A stretch of DNA of 64,000 nucleotides from Streptococcus cristatus (lineage in GTDB: Bacteria > Bacillota > Bacilli > Lactobacillales > Streptococcaceae). The position numbers and the translations under genes were made by a program. Below are positions 1-6,941 of the stretch, piece after piece. Each line of letters starts with the position of its first letter. Position 1 is the stretch's first letter. A model generated the notes under the pieces. It was given only the letters and a program-made list of their open reading frames with translations, ran no database searches and had not been told where the DNA came from. The DNA lies in the NCBI RefSeq assembly GCF_003943515.1, contig NZ_RJPT01000003.1, positions 96,673 through 160,672 on the forward strand, read 5' to 3'.

Positions 1-105
1 TGAGTGCTTGCGGAAAAATTTAAAATTTTCCTTTGAATTGGCTTGAGAGACAGACAGTTTGGATTTCATTTTTTATGACAGCCAATGGCTCTGTACTTGG
101 AAATC

Positions 106-114
106 TGCTATAAT
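106..114 (+). promoter_or_regulatory. Extended -10 promoter, predicted leaderless start of ABC-F gene
   Basis: TGCTATAAT ends six bases before the ATG at 121. Transcription normally starts about seven bases after the -10 box, so the mRNA would begin at or next to the start codon. No Shine-Dalgarno sequence is present. Confidence 0.6.
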
Positions 115-120
115 GGTTTT

Positions 121-2016
121 ATGATTATTTTACAAGCAAACAAGATTGAACGCTCTTTTGCAGGGGAGCTACTTTTTGATAATATCAACCTGCAGGTGGA
201 TGAGAGTGACCGGATTGCACTGGTCGGTAAAAACGGAGCTGGTAAGTCAACCCTGCTCAAGATTTTGGTGGGCGAGGAAGAGCCTACTTCTGGTCAGATC
301 AATAAAAAACGAGACCTTTCCCTATCTTATCTGGCTCAGGACAGCCGCTTTGAGTCGGAGAATACTATCTACGACGAGATGCTGCTGGTCTTTGATAATC
401 TGCGCCAGCAGGAAAAGCGACTACGCCAGATGGAGCTGCAAATGGGAGAATTGTCAGGGGAAGACCTGACGGCTCTCATGACCCAGTACGACCAGCTGTC
501 AGAGGACTTTCGCCAGAAAGGTGGGTTTACCTATGAGGCCGACATTCGAGCGATTTTGAATGGCTTCAAGTTTGACCAGTCCATGTGGCAGATGAAGATT
601 TCTGAGCTTTCAGGCGGGCAGAATACCCGTCTGGCTCTGGCCAAAATGCTTTTAGAGAAGCCAGAACTGCTGGTCTTGGACGAGCCAACTAACCATTTGG
701 ATATCGAGACCATCGCCTGGCTAGAGACTTACTTAGTCAACTACAGCGGTGCCCTGATTATCGTCAGCCACGACCGCTATTTCCTAGACAAGGTTGCGAC
801 TATCACGCTGGATTTGACCAAGCATTCTTTGGATTGCTATGTGGGCAATTACTCTAGCTTTGTGGTCCAAAAGGAGCAGAAGCTGGCCACCGAAGCCAAG
901 AACTACGAAAAGCAGCAGAAAGAAATCGCAGCCTTGGAGGACTTTGTCAACCGCAACCTGGTCCGGGCCTCTACGACCAAGCGGGCTCAGTCCCGCCGTA
1001 AGCAGCTGGAAAAGATGGCGCGTTTGGACAGGCCGGAGACTAACAGTCGCTCGGCTAATATGACCTTCAAATCCGATAAGGTTTCGGGAAATGTTGTTCT
1101 GACCCTGGAAGATGCAGCTATTGGCTATGGCGAGGAAGTCCTGTCGGAGCCGATCAACCTCGATATTCGCAAGTTTAATGCGGTAGCTATTGTCGGACCA
1201 AATGGGATTGGAAAGACGACCTTGATTAAATCACTAATCGGGCAAGTGCCCTTCATCAGAGGCAAGGAGCAGCTGGGAGCTAACGTGGAAGTGGGCTACT
1301 ATGACCAGACCCAGAGCAAACTGACTGCCAGCAATACAGTACTTGACGAGCTATGGAATGACTTCAAGATGACGCCAGAGGTCGAAATTCGCAATCGCTT
1401 AGGCGCTTTCCTCTTCTCGGGAGACGATGTCAAGAAGTCCGTCGGCATGCTGTCGGGAGGAGAGCGGGCGCGGCTGCTTCTAGCCAAGCTGTCTATGGAA
1501 AACAACAACTTCCTCATCCTAGACGAGCCGACCAATCACCTGGATATTGACAGCAAGGAAGTGCTGGAAAATGCCCTGATTGACTTTGACGGCACCCTGC
1601 TCTTTGTCAGCCATGACCGTTACTTTATCAATCGCGTGGCCACACAGATAGTTGAGCTCTCTGAGACAGGCTCCACCCTTTATCTGGGTGATTATGACTA
1701 CTACCTAGAGAAAAAGGCAGAGCAGGAAGCCTTGCGTGAAGAGACGGAGCAGACTAGTCCTGACAAGCCAGCACCTGCTAATGACTATCAGCTCCAAAAG
1801 GAAAACCAGAAAGAACAGCGCCGACTTGCCCGTCGCCTAGAACAACTGGAAGTGCAAATCGAGGACTTGGACAGACAGATCAGTCAGCTTCAGGAAGCCA
1901 TGGAAGCCACTAATGACGCCGCCGAACTCATGGAGAGCCAGCAGCAAATCGACCAGCTGACCGCTGCCCAAGAAGAAGCCATGCTAGAATGGGAAGAACT
2001 GGCGGAGAAGGTGTAG
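121..2016 (+). CDS. ABC-F family ATPase (ribosome-associated type)
   Basis: Duplicated ABC ATPase of about 631 residues with no membrane segments, which is the ABC-F layout of cytoplasmic translation factors. The first domain has a Walker A (GKNGAGKST), signature (LSGGQ) and Walker B followed by DEPTNHLD; the second has GPNGIGKTT, LSGGE and DEPTNHLD. A charged linker full of Lys, Arg and Gln joins them, and the C-terminal ~80 residues are a predicted coiled coil. It most resembles the YdiF-type housekeeping group; I see no basis for calling an antibiotic-resistance type. I chose the ATG at 121 rather than the in-frame ATG at 85. The residues from 121 (MIILQANKIERSF) look like the family start, and an extended -10 box lies at 106-114, so the upstream ATG would not be transcribed. 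The product role (protecting or rescuing ribosomes) is inference from the family. Confidence 0.9.
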   Translation: MIILQANKIERSFAGELLFDNINLQVDESDRIALVGKNGAGKSTLLKILVGEEEPTSGQINKKRDLSLSYLAQDSRFESENTIYDEMLLVFDNLRQQEKRLRQMELQMGELSGEDLTALMTQYDQLSEDFRQKGGFTYEADIRAILNGFKFDQSMWQMKISELSGGQNTRLALAKMLLEKPELLVLDEPTNHLDIETIAWLETYLVNYSGALIIVSHDRYFLDKVATITLDLTKHSLDCYVGNYSSFVVQKEQKLATEAKNYEKQQKEIAALEDFVNRNLVRASTTKRAQSRRKQLEKMARLDRPETNSRSANMTFKSDKVSGNVVLTLEDAAIGYGEEVLSEPINLDIRKFNAVAIVGPNGIGKTTLIKSLIGQVPFIRGKEQLGANVEVGYYDQTQSKLTASNTVLDELWNDFKMTPEVEIRNRLGAFLFSGDDVKKSVGMLSGGERARLLLAKLSMENNNFLILDEPTNHLDIDSKEVLENALIDFDGTLLFVSHDRYFINRVATQIVELSETGSTLYLGDYDYYLEKKAEQEALREETEQTSPDKPAPANDYQLQKENQKEQRRLARRLEQLEVQIEDLDRQISQLQEAMEATNDAAELMESQQQIDQLTAAQEEAMLEWEELAEKV

Positions 2017-2091
2017 GAGGAGCCAATCGAAGCTGCGCAAAAATGCCTAGTTTCCGTGTAAAATGAGCTCTCCAGAGCTCATAATGCTTAA

Positions 2092-2103
2092 TTCACATGT
2101 GAA
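2092..2103. promoter_or_regulatory. Perfect palindrome, candidate operator
   Basis: TTCACATGTGAA is fully symmetric, and a second partial copy (TTTACATGTGTT) lies about 41 bases downstream. It could be a binding site in the region upstream of the Rgg-type regulator. The binder is unknown. Confidence 0.35.
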
Positions 2104-2211
2104 ATCAGCTAAAAAAGAGTAAAAAACGAATTTTTACATGTGTTCTGAGATTTTTTCGAGGAAAATAAACTATTCTTCATGCAATCTAAGTTCTTTTAAA
2201 GACAAGTCAGT

Positions 2212-2230
2212 CCGTCAGATTTTCTGACGG
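2212..2230. other. Strong short hairpin in the Rgg upstream region
   Basis: Eight perfect base pairs (CCGTCAGA / TCTGACGG) close a TTT loop. The sequence after it (TTGGTCTGAG) lacks the T-run of an intrinsic terminator. Its role is unknown. Confidence 0.45.
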
Positions 2231-2433
2231 TTGGTCTGAGAGCAAATCCCGAACTTTCTATTTTCTGACGAGTTCTTTTAGCAGAATCTGCCTTTTCTGA
2301 TTTTCAGCCGATAAGATTTTGACGAAAAGAGCCTCGTCTGAAAATAAAATCCTAACAAAGGGGCTGGAAGGTAGTTTTGAAAGAAGCGACTAGGGAGCAG
2401 AACAGCAATTAAAGGAATTGAAGTGGTAAACAA

Positions 2434-3297
2434 ATGGAAGATTTAGGCAAAGTTTTTCGCGATTTTCGTTTAAATGGACAGTATTCTTTGAAGGAAGCGG
2501 CGGGCCAGGTCTGCTCGACCTCTCAGCTGTCTCGTTTTGAGCTGGGTGAGTCGGACATGACCCTCTCGAAATTTTTAGATCTCTTGGATAATATCCATGT
2601 GACTCTTGAAAATTTTATGGACAAGGCCCGGAATTTCCAGCAGCATGAGCACGTAGCTATGATGGGTCGGATTATCCCTCTTTACTACTCAAATAACGTC
2701 AAGGGATTTCAAGACTTGCAAGCAGAGCAGTTGGAAAAGGCCAAGGCAAGCAACGCGCCTCTTTACTATGAACTGAATTGGATTTTGATGCAGGGCTTGA
2801 TTTGTCAGCGAGACAGTCAGTTTCGCATGAGGCAAGAGGATTTAGATAAGGTGGCTGATTATCTCTTCCAAGTGGAAGACTGGACCATGTATGAGCTGAT
2901 CCTATTTGGTAATCTCTATAGCTTCTATGATGTGGACTACGTCTACCGTCTGGGCAAGGAAGTCATGGAGCGGGAGGACTACTACAAAGAAATCGGTCGC
3001 CATAAGAAATTAGTCTTGATTATAGCGCTCAATTGTTACCAGCATTGTTTGGAAAGTTGTTCTTTTGATAAGGCTAGTTATTTTGAGACTTACGTAGAGA
3101 AAATCATTGGCAAGGGCATCAAACTCTATGAACGCAATGTATTCCTCTATCTAAAAGGTTTTGCAGCTTATCAGAAGGGAGAGAAGAAGCAGGGAATCAA
3201 GCAAATGCAGGAAGCCATGCATATCTTTGAAGTGCTAGAACTACCTGAGCAAGTCGACTATTATCAAGAGCATTTCTATAAGTTTGTAAAAGTATAA
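2434..3297 (+). CDS. Rgg/GadR/MutR family transcriptional regulator
   Basis: Protein of 287 residues, the normal length for streptococcal Rgg regulators. An N-terminal Xre-type helix-turn-helix (about residues 5-60; the stretch around SQLSRFELGES is the recognition-helix region) is followed by a helical repeat region that in this family binds peptide pheromones. It has no signal peptide and is cytoplasmic. The next gene on the same strand is an exporter, and an inverted repeat lies in the gap between them, so the regulator most likely controls that exporter. No SHP-like pheromone gene was found next to it; the pheromone may be absent or encoded elsewhere. The family assignment is firm. Target and ligand are inference. 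Confidence 0.88.
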   Translation: MEDLGKVFRDFRLNGQYSLKEAAGQVCSTSQLSRFELGESDMTLSKFLDLLDNIHVTLENFMDKARNFQQHEHVAMMGRIIPLYYSNNVKGFQDLQAEQLEKAKASNAPLYYELNWILMQGLICQRDSQFRMRQEDLDKVADYLFQVEDWTMYELILFGNLYSFYDVDYVYRLGKEVMEREDYYKEIGRHKKLVLIIALNCYQHCLESCSFDKASYFETYVEKIIGKGIKLYERNVFLYLKGFAAYQKGEKKQGIKQMQEAMHIFEVLELPEQVDYYQEHFYKFVKV

Positions 3298-3315
3298 TTT
3301 CCCAAATATGGGAAA
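3298..3315. promoter_or_regulatory. Inverted repeat before the exporter gene, candidate Rgg operator
   Basis: TTTCCCA and TGGGAAA form a 7-bp inverted repeat around AATA. It sits directly after the regulator stop codon and about 27 bases upstream of a -10-like TACAAT (3342-3347). It lacks a T-run, so an operator is more likely than a terminator. Confidence 0.4.
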
Positions 3316-3375
3316 AATAAAGAAACTCCCTCTATTCCTGATACAATAGTTTCAGAAATGGAAGGAGGTATTTTT

Positions 3376-4557
3376 ATGAATCGACAGGCAGCACAGCTGA
3401 TTACACGGGCTACTATTAATAAAATCGGAAATATGCTCTATGACTATGGAAACAGCATCTGGCTTACTTCTTTGGGAGCTCTGGGACAGACGGTTTTGGG
3501 CATTTATCAGATATCAGAGCTAGTCACTTCCATCTTATTCAATCCTTTTGGGGGAGCTATTACGGACCGCTTTTCCAGACGTAAGGTGCTGATGGTAACG
3601 GACTTGATTTGTGCTGGACTTTGTCTGCTTATTTCCTTTATTTCTAATGACCAGCTCATGATTGGAGCGCTGATTTTTGCTAATGTGGTTCAGGCTATAG
3701 CCTTTGCTTTTTCTAGGCCAGCTAATAAGTCTTATATTACAGAAATTGTGGACAAGGAAGACATTGTAACCTACAATTCTCATCTGGAATTGGCCTTGCA
3801 GGTTATCAGTGTCTCAGCTCCAGTTTTGTCTTTTATCGTAATGCAGTATGCAAATTTGCGCGTAACCCTTCAGCTGGATGCTATTAGCTTCTTTCTGGCT
3901 TTTGCCTTGGTTTACTTTCTGCCTAATCATGAGCCAAGCAAGCAGAAGTCTCCCATTAATCTTGGAAATATCCTGGGAGATATCAAGGAAGGTTTAGTTT
4001 ATATCCGTCAGCAAAAAGAAATTTTCTTTCTGCTCTTGGTAGCTTCTGCAGTCAACTTTTTCTTTGCGGCTTTTAATTATCTATTGCCTTTTACCAATCA
4101 GCTCTACGGCAAGACCGGCTCTTATGCAACTATTCTGAGTTTGGGTGCTATAGGCTCAATCATTGGAGCCATTCTAGCCAGCAAGGTTAAGGCTAGTATG
4201 GGCAACCTGCTTGTAGCCCTGTTATTGACAGGTGTTGGAGTCGCAGTCATGGGCGTCTCTTCCTTGCTACCGGTTCATCCCTATTTTTCTTATTCTGGTA
4301 ATCTTATCTGTGAGCTCTTTATGACTGTTTTTAACATTCATTTCTTCAGTCAGGTTCAGACCAAGGTGGAGCAGCAGTATCTAGGCCGAGTTTTCTCAAC
4401 GATCTACACGCTGGCAATTCTTTTCATGCCTCCTGCGACTTTCCTGATGACTCTTCTGCCGAGTGTCCACACCCTTTCCTTTCTTCTGATTGGTTTCGGA
4501 GTGATGGGATTGGCTTTGATTTCCTACCTTTATCAAAAGAGAATACAAAAAGACTAG
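3376..4557 (+). CDS. Major facilitator superfamily (MFS) transporter, probable exporter
   Basis: Integral membrane protein of about 393 residues with roughly twelve hydrophobic segments. It has the MFS motif A-like stretch between segments 2 and 3 (GGAITDRFSRRKV). The ATG at 3376 is preceded at the right distance by GGAAGGAGG, which makes it the start rather than the in-frame ATG at 3358 that lies inside this ribosome-binding site. It is probably a drug or metabolite efflux carrier; the substrate cannot be told from sequence. The gene lies 78 bases downstream of an Rgg regulator and is followed by a terminator, so regulator and transporter form a likely functional pair. Confidence 0.85.
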   Translation: MNRQAAQLITRATINKIGNMLYDYGNSIWLTSLGALGQTVLGIYQISELVTSILFNPFGGAITDRFSRRKVLMVTDLICAGLCLLISFISNDQLMIGALIFANVVQAIAFAFSRPANKSYITEIVDKEDIVTYNSHLELALQVISVSAPVLSFIVMQYANLRVTLQLDAISFFLAFALVYFLPNHEPSKQKSPINLGNILGDIKEGLVYIRQQKEIFFLLLVASAVNFFFAAFNYLLPFTNQLYGKTGSYATILSLGAIGSIIGAILASKVKASMGNLLVALLLTGVGVAVMGVSSLLPVHPYFSYSGNLICELFMTVFNIHFFSQVQTKVEQQYLGRVFSTIYTLAILFMPPATFLMTLLPSVHTLSFLLIGFGVMGLALISYLYQKRIQKD

Positions 4558-4590
4558 GCTGGAGTGATTTCCAACCTAGTTTAATGTTTT
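4554..4590 (+). terminator. Probable intrinsic terminator after the MFS gene
   Basis: A 10-bp stem with one mismatch (4554-4563 with 4570-4579) begins at the MFS stop codon and is followed by a T-rich stretch (TTTAATGTTTT). Confidence 0.6.
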
Positions 4591-4663
4591 GTCTTGCAAA
4601 TCTTCAGCTGAGAATTTTTAAATTCATTACTAGTCTAATTTGGCTTAGAACTTTATTTCCAAC

Positions 4664-4720
4664 CTACCAGCTCAAATCGGCTGATAGATTAGGAGTGCTA
4701 GAGATTTGGATAGCTGGTAG
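4664..4720. repeat. Inverted repeat in the gap before the thioesterase gene
   Basis: CTACCAGCT (4664-4672) is repeated inverted as AGCTGGTAG (4712-4720) with 39 bases between, followed by AAAAAATTTTT. No function is recognised. Confidence 0.35.
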
Positions 4721-4754
4721 AAAAAATTTTTCCATTGGAATGTACATATAATCA

Positions 4755-4783
4755 TTGTTCCTTGCTAGTAAAAGTAGTATGAT
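4755..4783 (+). promoter_or_regulatory. Promoter of the thioesterase-HAD pair
   Basis: TTGTTC (4755-4760), a 17-base spacer and TATGAT (4778-4783) lie 30 bases before the start codon at 4814. Confidence 0.55.
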
Positions 4784-4813
4784 GGGGTATAAGCAAAATT
4801 AATGGAGTGAGGA

Positions 4814-5218
4814 ATGAAAGATTTTCATTTTGATGCGATTTCAGCATTTGAAAACTATAAAATTGAGGAGGCCAAAGATGGCCATGTTTTAGTAACGACA
4901 GAGGTCGTCCCCTCTTCTCTAAACTATTATGGCAATGCACATGGAGGTTACTTGTTCACCTTGTGCGATCAGATAAGTGGTTTGGTTGTCATTTCACAAG
5001 GAGCTGACGCTGTGACCTTGCAATCTTCTATCAATTATCTAAAAGCGGCCAAACTAGGTGATACTCTGAGCATTGAGGGGAACTGTATCCATGCCGGCCG
5101 GACAACTAGAGTGGTGGATGTGGATATTGTCAACCAAGATGGAAAGAATGTCTGCAAGGGAACCTTTACCATGTTTGTCACTGGCGAAAGGGGAGAAAAT
5201 GCACAAGTTAGAATATAA
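4814..5218 (+). CDS. PaaI-type hotdog-fold thioesterase
   Basis: Protein of 134 residues with the single-hotdog pattern of PaaI/acyl-CoA thioesterases. The conserved core NAHGGYLFTLCDQISG (around residues 37-52) carries the HGG-plus-acidic signature, and a second block SINYLKAAKLGD follows. It would hydrolyse an acyl-CoA or similar thioester in the cytoplasm as a multimer; the substrate is unknown. The start at 4814 has GGAGTGAGGA in front of it. Its 3' end overlaps the next gene, so the two are translationally linked. Confidence 0.82.
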   Translation: MKDFHFDAISAFENYKIEEAKDGHVLVTTEVVPSSLNYYGNAHGGYLFTLCDQISGLVVISQGADAVTLQSSINYLKAAKLGDTLSIEGNCIHAGRTTRVVDVDIVNQDGKNVCKGTFTMFVTGERGENAQVRI

Positions 5219-5960
5219 ACATTATCTTTTTGACTTTTACGGAACACTAGTAGATATCCGGACTGACGAAGATGATCCGACTTTATGGTTGTATCTTTCC
5301 CGCATCTATGCAGCATATGGAGCAGATTATCAGCCAGAAGACTTGAAAAAGAAATATGGGCAATTGGTAGTAGAGCAAGAAAGTAAGATAGCCCAAGAGA
5401 AAGGCCTTGTCTATCCAGAGGTTGATTTGGTGGCGGTTTTCATTCAGCTTTTGGAGGAAGCTCCAACTAAGCATGAAACCCAGGCTCCGCTTCCTGATTT
5501 GCAGGCTTGGGGAGAGCAGCTGGCCGTAACGTTTCGGAGTTTGTCCCGTCGTCAGCTCCATGCCTATCCCAATACCTTGAAAGTTTTAAAGGCCATTAAG
5601 GACCAGGGAGGCGATATTATATTGCTATCCAATGCTCAAAAGGCTTTTACAATGCCAGAAATTGAATTGACGGGTTGTGCCGATTATCTGGACAAAGTTT
5701 ATATTTCTTCGGATTATCAGATCAAAAAACCACAAGCAGAATGGTTAGAACTCGTACTGGAGGAGAATCAGTTCAATCCAGAAGCTACGGTGATGGTTGG
5801 CAATGATTTTTCTACGGATATGGCTATTGCTCAAGCTGTTGGGATTGATGGCGTTTTGCTGAACACCTTTCCATACTCGGATTCAGAGATAAACAATCTC
5901 AATAAAATGCAGGCTAGAGTCATTACAGATATAGAAGAACTGCTGGAAAATAGGAAGTAA
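5199..5960 (+). CDS. HAD superfamily hydrolase (YjjG/haloacid dehalogenase-like)
   Basis: HAD hydrolase of 253 residues. I chose the ATG at 5199, overlapping the thioesterase end by 20 bases, because AAAGGGGAG precedes it and the N-terminus (MHKLEYKHYLFDFYGTL) then begins at the first beta strand. Motif I is DFYGTL, motif II is LLSNAQ, the motif III lysine lies in QIKKPQAEW and motif IV is VGNDFSTDM. The second residue of the usual DxD is Tyr, as in L-2-haloacid dehalogenases, so ordinary phosphatase activity is not certain. A nucleotidase-like role in clearing odd metabolites would suit the family. Substrate unknown. Confidence 0.8.
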   Translation: MHKLEYKHYLFDFYGTLVDIRTDEDDPTLWLYLSRIYAAYGADYQPEDLKKKYGQLVVEQESKIAQEKGLVYPEVDLVAVFIQLLEEAPTKHETQAPLPDLQAWGEQLAVTFRSLSRRQLHAYPNTLKVLKAIKDQGGDIILLSNAQKAFTMPEIELTGCADYLDKVYISSDYQIKKPQAEWLELVLEENQFNPEATVMVGNDFSTDMAIAQAVGIDGVLLNTFPYSDSEINNLNKMQARVITDIEELLENRK

Positions 5961-5986
5961 AGGATGCTACGAGGTCTTTTAATGGT

Positions 5987-6052
5987 TTATTCACAGCCAA
6001 AACTGTGGATAACTCGCAGAAACATTACGATTTGATGAAAAATTGTGGATAA
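5987..6052. promoter_or_regulatory. Cluster of DnaA-box-like sequences upstream of tpiA
   Basis: TGTGGATAA, the complement of the consensus DnaA box TTATCCACA, occurs exactly at 6004-6012 and 6044-6052 in the same orientation, 40 bases apart. A one-mismatch copy in the other orientation (TTATTCACA) lies at 5987-5995. No dnaA or dnaN gene is near, so this is not a recognisable replication origin. Confidence 0.55.
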
Positions 6053-6074
6053 CCTTTATTAATTTGCTTACTTA

Positions 6075-6083
6075 TGATATAAT
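6075..6083 (+). promoter_or_regulatory. Extended -10 promoter of tpiA
   Basis: TGATATAAT lies 35 bases before the tpiA start; no good -35 box is seen at the usual distance. The adjacent DnaA-like boxes lie just upstream of it. Confidence 0.6.
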
Positions 6084-6118
6084 AGCCCATATAAATAAAA
6101 ATAGAAGAGGTATGTGAA

Positions 6119-6877
6119 ATGTCACGTAAACCATTTATCGCTGGTAACTGGAAAATGAACAAAAATCCAGAAGAAGCAAAAGCATTCGTTGAAGCAGTTG
6201 CGTCAAAACTTCCTTCATCAGATCTTGTTGAAGCAGGTATCGCAGCTCCTGCAGTTGATTTGACAACTGTTCTTGCTGCTGCAAAGGGTTCAAACCTTAA
6301 AGTTGCTGCTCAAAACTGCTACTTTGAAAATGCAGGTGCTTTCACTGGTGAAACAAGCCCACAAGTTTTGAAAGAAATCGGTACAGATTACGTTGTTATC
6401 GGTCACTCAGAACGCCGTGACTACTTCCATGAAACTGATGAAGATATCAACAAAAAAGCAAAAGCAATCTTTGCAAACGGTATGCTTCCAATCATCTGTT
6501 GTGGTGAGTCACTTGAAACTTACGAAGCTGGTAAAGCTGCTGAGTTTGTAGGTGCTCAAGTATCAGCTGCTTTGGCTGGATTGACAGCTGAACAAGTTGC
6601 TGCATCAGTTATCGCTTACGAGCCAATCTGGGCTATCGGTACTGGTAAATCAGCTTCACAAGACGACGCACAAAAGATGTGTAAGGTTGTTCGTGACGTT
6701 GTAGCTGCTGACTTTGGTCAAGAAGTTGCTGATAAAGTTCGCGTTCAATACGGTGGTTCTGTTAAACCTGAAAACGTTGCTTCATACATGGCTTGCCCAG
6801 ATGTGGATGGTGCCCTTGTTGGTGGTGCGTCACTTGAAGCTGAAAGTTTCTTAGCTCTTCTTGATTTTGTGAAATAA
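6119..6877 (+). CDS. tpiA: Triosephosphate isomerase
   Basis: Enzyme of 252 residues that interconverts dihydroxyacetone phosphate and glyceraldehyde 3-phosphate in glycolysis; a cytoplasmic TIM-barrel dimer. The sequence shows the catalytic Lys12 in GNWKMNK, the catalytic His in VIGHSERR, the catalytic Glu in [11 protein letters not shown] and the phosphate-binding YGGSVKPEN and GGASL blocks. Codon use is much more biased (GAA, GCT, GGT, CTT) than in neighbouring genes, as expected for a very highly expressed gene. It has its own promoter and a strong terminator, and looks monocistronic apart from read-through into the next gene. Confidence 0.98.
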   Translation: MSRKPFIAGNWKMNKNPEEAKAFVEAVASKLPSSDLVEAGIAAPAVDLTTVLAAAKGSNLKVAAQNCYFENAGAFTGETSPQVLKEIGTDYVVIGHSERRDYFHETDEDINKKAKAIFANGMLPIICCGESLETYEAGKAAEFVGAQVSAALAGLTAEQVAASVIAYEPIWAIGTGKSASQDDAQKMCKVVRDVVAADFGQEVADKVRVQYGGSVKPENVASYMACPDVDGALVGGASLEAESFLALLDFVK

Positions 6878-6892
6878 GAATAACAATAAATG

Positions 6893-6922
6893 GCTTGTCG
6901 CCTTAAAGGTGGCAAGCTTTTT
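6893..6922 (+). terminator. Intrinsic terminator of tpiA
   Basis: An 11-bp stem with two G-T pairs (6893-6903 with 6907-6917), loop TAA, and five Ts. It ends only 20 bases before the next start codon. Confidence 0.85.
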
Positions 6923-6941
6923 AAAAGTTTGGAGATAAAAG

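Larger units (their letters stand above)
2017..2433. other. Long non-coding gap with several inverted repeats before the Rgg gene
   Basis: This 417-base gap has no credible gene. It holds four inverted repeats. A perfect 9-bp repeat with a 2-base centre lies at 2063-2082. A perfect 12-bp palindrome, TTCACATGTGAA, lies at 2092-2103, with a related ACATGTG sequence at 2136. A strong small hairpin (CCGTCAGA, loop TTT) lies at 2212-2230. A 13-bp imperfect repeat pairs 2260-2272 with 2333-2345. The motif TTTTCTGA recurs at about 2220, 2261 and 2294. None of the hairpins is followed by a proper T-run, so they may be operators or a structured leader for the regulator rather than terminators. I found no short hydrophobic-peptide gene of the SHP type here. 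Confidence 0.6.

Noticed and set aside
85..120. Upstream in-frame ATG for the ABC-F gene
   Set aside because: It lies before the -10 box that would drive the gene and adds residues not seen in the family.
4584..4751. A 55-codon open frame on the plus strand between the MFS and thioesterase genes
   Set aside because: It starts inside the terminator tail, has no ribosome-binding site, and its composition is not protein-like. It also runs through an inverted repeat.
5987..6052. Replication origin at the DnaA-box cluster
   Set aside because: No dnaA, dnaN or A/T-rich unwinding region with many boxes is present, and the neighbours are not origin genes.
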